DNA from: Candidatus Dormiibacterota bacterium
GTDB taxonomy: Bacteria; Chloroflexota; Dormibacteria; Dormibacterales; Dormibacteraceae
Length of the DNA stretch: 7,582 bases
Assembly: GCA_003151665.1 (NCBI GenBank)
Contig: PLYD01000153.1
Coordinates: 1-7,582, forward strand
Direction: 5' to 3'
The notes under the pieces were generated by a model. It had not been told where the DNA came from. It was given only the letters and a program-made list of their open reading frames with translations, and did no database searches. Made by a program: the position numbers and the translations under genes. Below are positions 1 to 6,255 of this stretch, in pieces (the first letter of the stretch is position 1; the number at the start of each line of letters is the position of its first letter).

Positions 1-19
1 CCCATCTGACCCGCTGAAG

Positions 20-235
20 CTACCCCAACCGACTGACCTCTGTCTCGACATCCGAAACCGGCAATGGGGCAGAAGCGCTCGGCGAGAACGTGATTGCGGC
101 CTGGAGCGGCAACTCCAGCGCCCGACAAATGGTCCGCAAGGTTGCAAAGGTCGGTCGCCCCCGGCCTGCAAAGAGGTCACACAAAGCCGGAGCCGTGGCG
201 TCGGCGTCCAGCACAGGCCCTCCCGATACGTACAT
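20..235 (-). pseudogene. Possible remnant of an XRE-type helix-turn-helix protein
   Basis: A 71-residue open frame. The middle (about residues 22-50) reads like the second half of an XRE/HigA-type helix-turn-helix domain: a GRGRPTFATLRTICRALELP stretch matches the family pattern of a G-x-x-x-P turn followed by T-L-x-x-I-x-x-A-L. The first two helices expected before it are absent, and an in-frame TGA lies seven codons upstream of the ATG. If related, this is a truncated or frame-shifted leftover. It lies downstream of the kelch gene on the same strand. The residue pattern is what I see; the family link is inference from about 25 residues. It could equally be a chance frame in a gene-free flank. 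Nothing else in positions 1-297 is convincing. Confidence 0.2.
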
Positions 236-297
236 CTCTGCCGTTGCCGTTATTCAGCTCGGTCTTAGCGCCACATCACGATTTGAGCGCAAGTCTC

Positions 298-1575
298 TTA
301 ACTCGCGCGTGCCTCGCGATTAGCGCCCAACCGCCGCAAAAAGATGGCGAGCGCTAGAAGCGCTCCGATTCCCAACAGAAGCAGGGTTGTCTCCGATGAA
401 TCGAGCCAACCGGTCGCGCTCGGCGCCTGCGGTGCAGTGCGGGTTGGATCGTAGATCCAGGCTGTTTGGGCGGCCAACGCCAACACCTGCCCGTCTCGCA
501 ATGTAAGGACGACCGGATCCCCCGGGAAAGGTGGTGGCGAGCCGGCGACTTCCCAGAAGTCTGCGGTCGGATCGTATGTGAAAGCCAAGAAACTACCTTG
601 CACCTGACCTAGCAGAAGCATCCGACCGTCATGCAGCGGCGCGACCGCATCGAACAAGGCAACAAAGTTGTTGGCAGCCCCGCTGGTCGGCGGCGAGCCA
701 ATCGTCCAGGTGCCCGATCCGAGGTCGAACGACTCGCTATCGAGGGCCGGGTTCACAGCGAAGCCGCCACCATTTGGGTCGCCTGCAAACGCTTCGCCGC
801 CCATCATGACGATCTGACCGGATGGCGCGACTTCAAGGGTGGCGTAGGTCCTCGGCTGCGGTAGGTTCTCGACCTTGGTCCAAGTTGCATCTGCCGGGTT
901 GAAAATCGCCGCCTGGCCGACGCTCGAGTTCTGGCTGGAACCGCCTGCCGCCAAGACGCGACCGTCTCGAAGTAGCAAGAGCGATGGCTGGACGACGCCT
1001 CCACTTGGGAGTGGATGGACCGTCGACCAGAGGGCCGTCGACGGATCAAAGACTTCGGCATCTGCAATGGAAGCTGGTGCAGGACCACCGCTTTCGGTCC
1101 AGCCGGCGGCGCCACCAACAACGAGGACTCGGCCGTCATCAAGCCTTACAGCGCTGGCCGCCGATCGGGCCACGTTCATGTCCGCTATCCGCGCCCAGCT
1201 GTTCAGCTTGGGATCGAAAAGGTAGGCGGAGCGGAGCGGGGTTTCATGAACATCCACGCCCCCGGCAACCAATACGTCGCCTGTCTTGAGTAGCGCCACC
1301 GCAGGGTCCAGGAGCACCTCAGGAATCGGCGCCGCGTCTGACCAGGCGTTTCGGGTCGGGTCGTAGATCTGAGCGGTGGCCGCGACGGAAAATCGAGACA
1401 GCGTGGGCGAACTTCCAAAAACGAGGACACGGCCGTCCGCGAGCTGGAGGAGCTCGGGATTCAGTGAATCGCTTGGCCGTAACGAAAGCGGCCGCCAAAC
1501 ACCTGAAGGTGGTGCAATGGTGGGGGTGCAGCCAACCATAAGCACTAACAAAATTGCAAGCGGCAGAAGTCGCAA
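298..1575 (-). CDS. Kelch-repeat lipoprotein with C-terminal membrane segment
   Basis: A 425-residue exported protein. The N-terminus is a short lipoprotein signal peptide ending in the lipobox M-V-G-C, with Cys16 as the lipidation site. Six clear kelch-type repeats follow, each with a D-G-R-V-L-V-x-G-G-like strand and then a Y/F-D/N-P-x-x-x-x-W strand, for example around residues 45-90, 90-135, 140-190 and 195-240. A partial seventh repeat (D-G-Q-V-L-A ... W-I-Y-D-P) would close a beta-propeller. After a Pro/Ser-rich linker, a hydrophobic helix (about residues 394-412) is followed by R-R and a basic tail. The start is TTG, supported by a Shine-Dalgarno six bases upstream. It begins 2 bases after the DppC-type permease ends, so it is probably co-transcribed and coupled. 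Kelch propellers bind proteins or sugars; the ligand here is unknown. A surface sensor or unconventional binding protein for the transporter is inference. Confidence 0.85.
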   Translation of the reverse strand: MRLLPLAILLVLMVGCTPTIAPPSGVWRPLSLRPSDSLNPELLQLADGRVLVFGSSPTLSRFSVAATAQIYDPTRNAWSDAAPIPEVLLDPAVALLKTGDVLVAGGVDVHETPLRSAYLFDPKLNSWARIADMNVARSAASAVRLDDGRVLVVGGAAGWTESGGPAPASIADAEVFDPSTALWSTVHPLPSGGVVQPSLLLLRDGRVLAAGGSSQNSSVGQAAIFNPADATWTKVENLPQPRTYATLEVAPSGQIVMMGGEAFAGDPNGGGFAVNPALDSESFDLGSGTWTIGSPPTSGAANNFVALFDAVAPLHDGRMLLLGQVQGSFLAFTYDPTADFWEVAGSPPPFPGDPVVLTLRDGQVLALAAQTAWIYDPTRTAPQAPSATGWLDSSETTLLLLGIGALLALAIFLRRLGANREARAS

Positions 1576-1577
1576 GG

Positions 1578-2531
1578 TCAGCTCCTCAGCCTCGTCCGCC
1601 CGCGCACGCCGGTTCCGATCAGCTCGAAACTGAATGCTATGAGCGCGATCGCCAGCGCAGGTATCAAAGCGACGCCGAATTGGCCGGCAAGGATGTCAGC
1701 GCGAGTCAATGACAACAGCTGACCCAACTCTGGGCGGGTGATGAGTAGATACGGGGCTCCGGAAGTGTTCACGATCTCGACAGTCGGCCCCAAAAACACC
1801 TGGATGTAACCAAGCTCGGCCAGCAGAACGAGCACCGCGCTGACCTGGAAGGGCAGCTCGACGCCGATGGCGGGGCGCAGGAAGGGGATGACGTGGAGTC
1901 TGAAGAAGCGCAGGCCGCTGGTGCCGAGTGCCTTGGCCGCTTCCGAAAAAGCCTGACCGCGGACGTATTCCACCCGTTCGGCGACCAGCTCAGCGATGTC
2001 ACGCCACCCCACAATTGCCATGGCGATGACGAAGGCGCTCATCTTGCCACTGGGTGTTATCGCCTGGACCGTTACGGCCGCAAGAGCGATATACGGAAAA
2101 CCCAGGACGACGCTTCCGACCCACCGACCAAGCTCCCGCATCAGAGGCAAGCCCATGCCCATCGCGACGCCAACGACGACGCCGACGGCAAAGCGAACCC
2201 CAACAACGATCGCCACCAGCTCAAGCGAAGGAATAGCGCCACGTGCCACCAGTGCCAGCAGGTCGCGCCCCGCGCCGTCTGAGCCCAATGGATAGAAGTG
2301 GGTGCCCCCCGGCTGGACGTTGATATCGAAGACCTGGAGCGTGCTGAGGATCGGGAACGGAGGCACCACCAGCACATCGGAGTGGCCTCGGTATCCGCCT
2401 GCCCAGATGTCCGTTGACCACTCGAGCGGCTGCGCCAAGCCCGACCAAATCAAGAGGGCGATCGCACCAAGTAAGGTCAATCCGCCGATGACAGCGACGG
2501 CCTGCCATGTCAGTCGGATTCGTCGAGTCAT
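1578..2531 (-). CDS. ABC transporter permease, DppC/OppC type
   Basis: A 317-residue inner-membrane permease of the peptide/nickel (BPD transp 1, DppC/OppC) family. One N-terminal helix (about residues 9-32) is followed by an extracytoplasmic stretch and the family signature G-S-D-G-A-G-R-D-L-L (83-92), equivalent to the usual GTDxxGRD. The transmembrane core contains the EAA loop that docks the ATPase (about 197-217, E-A-A-K-A-L-G-T ... H-V-I-P). The C-terminal I-A-L-I-A-F-S-F-E-L-I-G-T-G-V-R replaces the usual NLLGDGLRD. Length is normal or slightly long. The ATG overlaps the stop of the upstream permease (ATGA), so the two are translationally coupled and should form a heterodimer. No ATPase or solute-binding protein gene is adjacent. 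The substrate (peptide, nickel, opine or other) cannot be read from the permease. Confidence 0.88.
   Translation of the reverse strand: MTRRIRLTWQAVAVIGGLTLLGAIALLIWSGLAQPLEWSTDIWAGGYRGHSDVLVVPPFPILSTLQVFDINVQPGGTHFYPLGSDGAGRDLLALVARGAIPSLELVAIVVGVRFAVGVVVGVAMGMGLPLMRELGRWVGSVVLGFPYIALAAVTVQAITPSGKMSAFVIAMAIVGWRDIAELVAERVEYVRGQAFSEAAKALGTSGLRFFRLHVIPFLRPAIGVELPFQVSAVLVLLAELGYIQVFLGPTVEIVNTSGAPYLLITRPELGQLLSLTRADILAGQFGVALIPALAIALIAFSFELIGTGVRGRTRLRS
1582..1588 (-). promoter_or_regulatory. Ribosome binding site of the kelch gene
   Basis: On the minus strand TGAGGAG lies six bases before a TTG codon. It sits inside the last codons of the upstream permease. It decides the TTG start at 1575, which is also the only start giving a complete lipoprotein signal peptide. 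Confidence 0.7.
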
Positions 2532-3463
2532 GCAGCGCGCGTCTCCCTGAGCCGGGGATCGAGCAACGTTTGAGCAAAGAAGGCAGCTGATTCCAGAAGC
2601 GCCAGCAGTCCAAACAAGCAGAGCACTACTGCGATCGCGAGGTCAGGGTCTATAGCCGCCGACTCACTCGGATAGTGGATACCAATGGCGTGTAGCAAGG
2701 TGTCGCCCAAGCCCGGATATGCGAAAAAGAACTCAACCAGCGGCAAGGCTCCGACGACAACCCGTATCGAATTGAGCCAGCCGGCCACCAATGCGCCTGA
2801 TGCAGGCCTGACGATGTAACGCAGAGCGATCTGCCACTCGCGCAGACCGCGCGCCCGTCCAGCTCGAACATGCTCGGCGGTGGCCTCCAACTCGAGCGAT
2901 GCGCGCGCTTGTCGGTAGACGTATGCGGCGGGCCTGATTCCAAGCACGACGGCGGCCCAGAAGACGGTGAGGGGTGTCACCACCGCGTAGCCGCCGCTGG
3001 TCGAAGTTCCGGTTAGGTTGTAGATCTCGGACTGGGCTTGCTGCGCGAGGATCGCCACCAGGAACGTGGGCAAGGCCCAGATAACCGTAGCTATTAGCCC
3101 CGCGGCTCTCAGACCTCGCCAAGGCGCTGCCGTCACGGCGATTGCCGCTCCGAGCCCCAAACCCGTGCCAAAGACAATTGCCACCGCGATCAAGAGCAAG
3201 GAGCGCAGCGCAGGACCGGAGATCGCTTGGACGAGCTGGGTCGCCGAGTCGCTCAGCGCCGCCGAATTGAAACCAGTCGCCGCGGCATTTGCGTTAGTCG
3301 CCAAACTGACAAGGAGCCATGCGACCCCAAGCACGGCAGCAGTCTGGAAGCAGAGCCGAGTCAGCGGCCGAGCCAGCAGCCACGCGCGGGGTCGATCCCC
3401 GGCAAACAGAACAAGCAGCCCACCGAGGATGGCCACAAGCAAGGCCAAGTTCAGCCATGCCAT
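2528..3463 (-). CDS. ABC transporter permease, DppB/OppB type
   Basis: A 311-residue inner-membrane permease. Helices are visible near residues 3-21, 38-56, 88-110, 120-140, 160-180, 224-246 and 274-295. The EAA loop is at about 194-221 (E-A-T-A-E-H-V-R-A-G-R-A-R-G-L then R-Y-I-V-R-P). It is followed by V-E-F-F-F-A-Y-P-G-L-G-D (243-254), the counterpart of the DppB/OppB V-E-x-x-F-x-x-P-G-L-G motif. The C-terminal L-L-D-P-R-L-R-E matches the family tail. I chose the ATG at 3463 because hydrophobic sequence starts there, as in relatives. An in-frame ATG at 3541 would add 26 polar residues and lacks a Shine-Dalgarno. Ribosome binding before 3463 is weak (GAAGTGA). First gene of the permease-permease-kelch unit; it pairs with the DppC-type protein that overlaps it. 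Confidence 0.85.
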   Translation of the reverse strand: MAWLNLALLVAILGGLLVLFAGDRPRAWLLARPLTRLCFQTAAVLGVAWLLVSLATNANAAATGFNSAALSDSATQLVQAISGPALRSLLLIAVAIVFGTGLGLGAAIAVTAAPWRGLRAAGLIATVIWALPTFLVAILAQQAQSEIYNLTGTSTSGGYAVVTPLTVFWAAVVLGIRPAAYVYRQARASLELEATAEHVRAGRARGLREWQIALRYIVRPASGALVAGWLNSIRVVVGALPLVEFFFAYPGLGDTLLHAIGIHYPSESAAIDPDLAIAVVLCLFGLLALLESAAFFAQTLLDPRLRETRAA

Positions 3464-3465
3464 CG

Positions 3466-3597
3466 TCACTTCAGGGTTATCCTGGCGCCTCGCCGAGTCG
3501 TTCGGGCGAGCGCGTTTGCTAAGACCACCTCCTTGGCACATTTGACAACAGTTGCAGGGCCCATAAGCGGCGGAGCCGGGTCAGCGTGAGTCGCCAT
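3466..3597 (-). CDS. Doubtful 43-codon leader frame before the permease
   Basis: A short ATG-initiated frame of 43 residues, beginning MATHADPAPP and ending ARITLK, whose TGA is 2 bases before the chosen permease start. That spacing is what translational coupling would look like, and its third codon positions are mostly G/C. It has no good Shine-Dalgarno, and its residues match no family I recognise. It overlaps the alternative N-terminal extension of the permease in another frame, so at most one of the two is real. It may be chance. Confidence 0.12.
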   Translation of the reverse strand: MATHADPAPPLMGPATVVKCAKEVVLANALARTTRRGARITLK

Positions 3598-3736
3598 AGG
3601 TTCAGGTTCCGCATGGTCTGCTCGGGCTTCCCGAGATATCCGCGATCCTAGGACTCTTACACCTCGTACGCCACAGCGCGCCTAGGTTCGACGGAGGGAA
3701 AGCGTTGATCAGCCCTGACCTGGAAATGGACGCTAG

Positions 3737-3755
3737 GGGACGTTTCTCGGGAACG
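3737..3755. repeat. GGGACGTTTC motif with inverted repeat
   Basis: GGGACGTTTC (3737-3746) is the exact reverse complement of the GAAACGTCCC motif found twice near 6776-6806. Here CGTTTC and GGAACG form a 6-bp stem, including one G-T pair, around a 3-base TCG loop. It could be a protein binding site or a scattered repeat. The role is unknown. Confidence 0.4.
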
Positions 3756-3785
3756 CCAGGCAGCTAGGCCGTCATCACTGGACGC

Positions 3786-4148
3786 TTACAGCGGGGGCAG
3801 CCAACGCGCGGGCTCGACGTCCGATGTAACTGCGACACCTCGGTCCGCAACGGCTCTCAGGACGGCGGGAATGTCGCATTGTGTGAACAGCCAGCGGTCC
3901 CCGTCCTTGAAGGTGAATCGGATCCCATGTTTAGTGGGCCCGACGAGTTCAACCTCGCTAGGGCGGAACACACGTACTGGCCTGGACAGGCGCCGCATGA
4001 ACCGGAAGCCCGGACCGAACTCGAACCTTTCGGCGTACACGTAGAGGCCGATCAGTGGCCATGTATACGTCACTGACCCGACCGCCAACGGCCGTCTAAG
4101 ACCACCGACGAAGTGGGCAAGCAGCGGGCCGTCCGGAGAACTAGCCAC
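3786..4148 (-). CDS. Conserved-looking protein of unknown function, PH-like fold possible
   Basis: A 120-residue protein starting with GTG and ending in TAA. There is no signal peptide and no long membrane helix. The middle consists of alternating short strands (for example G-L-Y-V-Y-A-E-R-F-E-F-G, V-R-V-F-R-P-S-E-V-E-L-V and G-I-R-F-T-F-K-D-G-D-R-W-L-F). A C-terminal helix follows (D-I-P-A-V-L-R-A-V-A-D-R-G-V). This strand-strand-helix pattern resembles small bacterial PH-like domains, but that is inference from pattern only; no catalytic motif is visible. The ribosome binding site is weak (GAAGTGG about 4 bases before GTG). Codon use is coherent and no better frame covers the region, which supports a real gene. 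It shares the strand of the permease unit but lies more than 300 bases upstream, so it is probably separate. Confidence 0.6.
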   Translation of the reverse strand: MASSPDGPLLAHFVGGLRRPLAVGSVTYTWPLIGLYVYAERFEFGPGFRFMRRLSRPVRVFRPSEVELVGPTKHGIRFTFKDGDRWLFTQCDIPAVLRAVADRGVAVTSDVEPARWLPPL

Positions 4149-4307
4149 AACACCACTTCGCTCGTGTCATATTCCGTCTCCCGCGAATTTCTCTGACAAC
4201 ACTCTGCAACGCGTAGCTTGACCTGGATAGTGCCTTACGAGTTAAGAGACTTGCGCCAGATTCACGGTGTGTCCTTAAGATCGAGCCGAATACGGTAGGC
4301 CTTAGCC

Positions 4308-4357
4308 TCCGGTTAGGGACCAGGAGACCGCGAGTTCAAATGTCGCCGGCCCGACCA
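4308..4357 (+). pseudogene. Degenerate 3' half of a tRNA-Pro, including CCA
   Basis: Fifty bases fit tRNA positions 27-76 with exact spacing. The anticodon stem is TCCGG/CCAGG (one C-A mismatch, one T-G pair), with loop TTAGGGA and apparent anticodon AGG followed by G37. The variable loop is AGACC. The T-arm is GCGAG-TTCAAAT-GTCGC (last pair G-G). The acceptor strand CGGCCCG is followed by A73 and CCA. A G72 with A73 and an NGG anticodon followed by G37 are tRNA-Pro features. No matching 5' half (CGGGCCG plus D-arm) lies upstream. The AGG anticodon is unusual for bacteria, and the conserved 53-61 pair is broken. This is what an attachment-site copy of a tRNA 3' end looks like after decay. A chance match is unlikely but cannot be excluded. 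Confidence 0.5.
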
Positions 4358-4465
4358 ACACGTTTCGCAGCCTTGAAAACGGCCGCCCGTTGGGCGCGGG
4401 GTGGAAACGGTTCGAGGCACCCCCGGGGTCACCACCAGCCAAGGTCATAACGGAAACCGGGCCAG

Positions 4466-4485
4466 CCTCGTTTAAGAAACGAAGG
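4466..4485 (+). promoter_or_regulatory. Hairpin covering the ribosome binding site of the Asp-box gene
   Basis: CCTCGTTT pairs with AAACGA-A-GG (8 bp, one bulged A) around an AAG loop. The right arm ends in GAAGG (4481-4485), the only Shine-Dalgarno-like sequence, just 2 bases before the GTG start. In RNA this would mask ribosome binding; in DNA the core TCGTTT-AAG-AAACGA could be an operator. Effect on expression is inference. Confidence 0.35.
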
Positions 4486-4487
4486 TA

Positions 4488-5750
4488 GTGAGGCATCCCC
4501 CCGCGAGGCGACTTGGAGGCGCTGCCATCCTGATAGTTTGTGGCGCCATGTTGGCTGGCTGTAGCCCTACCGCCTTTCCGGTAGCGAGCAAGACGGAAAC
4601 GCTGTCGCCCCAGCACATGAACCCTGGCGGTGATGAGCTCCGAGCGGCGCACCTGGTTACCCCAATATCCGGGTGGGTTCTCACCATTAATCGGCTGCTG
4701 ATCACTGGCGACGGAGGAAGGACGTGGTCGGACGTTACTCCGCCCAGCATTGTCACGACCGGGTCTGCACTGCCTGATGCGACCTTCGGTCTTCCGGGAT
4801 CAGCGCCAGCCCCCAATGCTTCCGCGCTGGAGACAGCGTTCTTTCTCAATCCGTCACGGGGCTGGGTTGTTCGCTCCGCCCGGGTGAACATGGGCAGTGA
4901 CCAGGCTCCGCTCGACTTACTTACTACATCGGACAGCGGCAAGCACTGGAGCGTCCAGCGCATTATCGCGACCATCCCATTCGACACGCCAGGTCCTGTG
5001 TACCTGACCTTCGTCGACGCGATGCGAGGTTGGCTGGTCGTTGACCAAGGCTCGCATTCCGGCTTCATGTACTACACCGGATTCCGCACTTCCGACGGCG
5101 GGCAGACCTGGAGCACGCTGTCCTATCCGCAGAGTGGCCCTGTGCTCTTTATCAATCATCTGGATGGGTTCAGCGCAAGCGGCGCCGACGGTCCCACGTC
5201 AGGAACTTATGTCACCCACGATGGGGGTCTGAGTTGGGCACGACTCGTGGTCCCGCCGGCCAGGGTTTCAGCCGTGGCCCCGCTCTTTCAGATGCCGGTC
5301 TTCAGCGACGATCGCAATGGTGTGCTGGGTGGCGGTGTGCCGGACCGATCGGGCGGCACCGCGGCCGAGGTCTTTTACAAGACCTCAGACGGAGGTCGAT
5401 CATGGAGCCTCGCCGGAACGGTCCCGAACCCAAACCCGCCATCCAATGCACACCTAACAAGCGTCATGAACGCGAAGGTCTGGCTCGCTGCGTTCCTTGG
5501 ACCGGGCCCTATTGCCGGCAGAACCTATACCCGATTGAAGGCGACCCACAACGGAGGACGCAGCTGGCAGTGGATGCCGACCGCCCTTTCCGGCGCCGTA
5601 ATGAACGAGATTAGCTTCAACGGATCAACCGGGTGGGCGATCGTCGTCGATGCTGGGTGCCTCGGCTTCAAGACCGACTGCTTCACTAACTTCGGCCTCT
5701 TCCAGACAATTGATTCTGGTGCGCACTGGCTGCGCCTATCCGTCACCTAA
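4488..5750 (+). CDS. Lipoprotein with seven Asp-box (BNR-like) repeats
   Basis: A 420-residue exported lipoprotein. Residues 1-25 form a signal peptide (basic R-R at 7-8, hydrophobic core, lipobox L-A-G-C with Cys25). Seven Asp-box motifs of the form T-x-D/N-x-G-x-x-W occur at residues 73, 147, 201, 243, 299, 353 and 407. Most are preceded by a G-W-hydrophobic strand. Seven such motifs suggest a complete beta-propeller of the BNR/sortilin/YCF48-like group. The sialidase catalytic arginines and FRIP motif are not evident, so an enzyme activity is not supported; ligand binding or scaffolding at the cell surface is inference. The start is GTG at 4488. It is the only start after an in-frame TAA that keeps the whole signal peptide, although the Shine-Dalgarno is too close. 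A possible hairpin masks it. The stop is followed directly by a recombinase fragment. Confidence 0.85.
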   Translation: MRHPPARRLGGAAILIVCGAMLAGCSPTAFPVASKTETLSPQHMNPGGDELRAAHLVTPISGWVLTINRLLITGDGGRTWSDVTPPSIVTTGSALPDATFGLPGSAPAPNASALETAFFLNPSRGWVVRSARVNMGSDQAPLDLLTTSDSGKHWSVQRIIATIPFDTPGPVYLTFVDAMRGWLVVDQGSHSGFMYYTGFRTSDGGQTWSTLSYPQSGPVLFINHLDGFSASGADGPTSGTYVTHDGGLSWARLVVPPARVSAVAPLFQMPVFSDDRNGVLGGGVPDRSGGTAAEVFYKTSDGGRSWSLAGTVPNPNPPSNAHLTSVMNAKVWLAAFLGPGPIAGRTYTRLKATHNGGRSWQWMPTALSGAVMNEISFNGSTGWAIVVDAGCLGFKTDCFTNFGLFQTIDSGAHWLRLSVT

Positions 5751-5751
5751 G

Positions 5752-6201
5752 GCGCCGCGCTCGCTGGGGCGAGGGCGAGTCGAGCTCCGGGTACGCTGGG
5801 ACGCCGGCGCTAATGGCCGCAAGTCGCGTCGGGTGCCGATCACGCCCAAGCTGGCGGCGGCGATCAAGCAATACGAGGTGCGCCACCGGCCTGAGACAGA
5901 CCTCTCGCAGTTGCTCATCAATGGGCACGGCGCGCCGTATCAGGGGCCAGGGATCAAGTCGATGATGGACCGGCTCACGTTGCGCGCAGGATTCCGGGTG
6001 CATGCTCACGCGTTCCGGCACACATTCGCGACGGTTGCCGCAAAGCTTGGCCGGAACTTCGAGCACCTCCGTGCGGCGATGGGCCACTCGGACTATGGAA
6101 TGCTGCAGCGCTATATGCGGCTGGCTACGGAGCGGGACCTAGGATCACGCGCAGACTGGCTGGAACTGATCGCGAACAATCCTGCGATGGAATGGTCATA
6201 G
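5752..6201 (+). pseudogene. C-terminal fragment of a tyrosine recombinase (phage-type integrase)
   Basis: About 150 residues of a site-specific tyrosine recombinase catalytic domain. Visible are the beta-hairpin with R-K-S-R-R-V-P-I (likely catalytic Lys region), the H-A-F-R-H-T-F box (HxxR, codons 6007-6018), the M-G-H-S-D histidine (6085) and the nucleophile tyrosine in L-Q-R-Y-M-R-L (6112). Missing are the core-binding N-terminal domain and the first catalytic arginine, so it cannot recombine DNA alone. Recognisable homology starts near 5767, about 17 bases after the stop of the Asp-box gene, and no good start codon or ribosome binding site exists there. The same frame continues backward to an ATG at 5650 inside the lipoprotein gene, but those residues are not integrase-like. 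The remnant most likely marks a deletion or insertion junction. Downstream is a convergent membrane protein gene. Confidence 0.8.
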
Positions 6202-6255
6202 GGTGGCTTGGACACCACCGCCTATCTGCAGCGGTTGACGCGGTCGCCTGCCGGG

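Larger units (their letters stand above)
3464..3785. other. Intergenic region between permease operon and unknown gene
   Basis: No convincing protein gene apart from a doubtful 43-codon frame. It holds a perfect 6-bp hairpin with a 3-base loop (CTCGGG/CCCGAG, 3621-3635) that lacks a T-run on either strand, so it is not a typical terminator. It also holds a GGGACGTTTC motif with its own inverted repeat (3737-3755). No strong promoter for the minus-strand operon could be identified. Confidence 0.5.
4149..4487. other. Intergenic region with tRNA remnant and hairpins
   Basis: A gene-free stretch of 339 bases between divergently oriented genes, so promoters for both should lie here; none is strong. 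It contains the tRNA-Pro 3' remnant (4308-4357), a 5-bp hairpin (CGCCC/GGGCG, 4384-4396), a CCCCGGGG palindrome (4421-4428), and the hairpin over the start of the next gene (4466-4485). It also has several CGTTT/AAACG pentamers (4361, 4377, 4405, 4469, 4477). Confidence 0.5.

Noticed and set aside
3524..3534. Perfect Shine-Dalgarno-like AAGGAGGTGGT on the minus strand.
   Set aside because: No ATG, GTG or TTG follows at 5-12 bases, so it supports no start codon.
3066..3545. A 159-residue plus-strand open frame.
   Set aside because: It is antisense to the DppB-type permease and shows no family pattern of its own.
3542..3567. TTGACA on the plus strand with a poor -10 (CATAAG region).
   Set aside because: The -10 is weak, spacing is off, and no plus-strand gene follows for more than 900 bases.
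3621..3635. Hairpin CTCGGG-CTT-CCCGAG as a terminator.
   Set aside because: No T-run on either strand. Kept only as a note on the intergenic region.
4218..4246. TTGACC then GTTAAG with a 17-base spacer as a promoter for the lipoprotein gene.
   Set aside because: Only three of six -10 bases match the consensus, and it lies about 240 bases from the start codon. Too weak to claim.
4472..5068. A 198-residue minus-strand open frame.
   Set aside because: It is antisense to the lipoprotein gene, whose signal peptide and Asp boxes are unmistakable.
5760..5773. CTCGC-TGGG-GCGAG stem after the lipoprotein stop as a terminator.
   Set aside because: Short, without a T-run, and inside the recombinase-derived sequence.
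6202..6219. GGTGG/CCACC stem directly after the tyrosine recombinase fragment as a terminator.
   Set aside because: Only 5 bp with an 8-base loop and no T-run.
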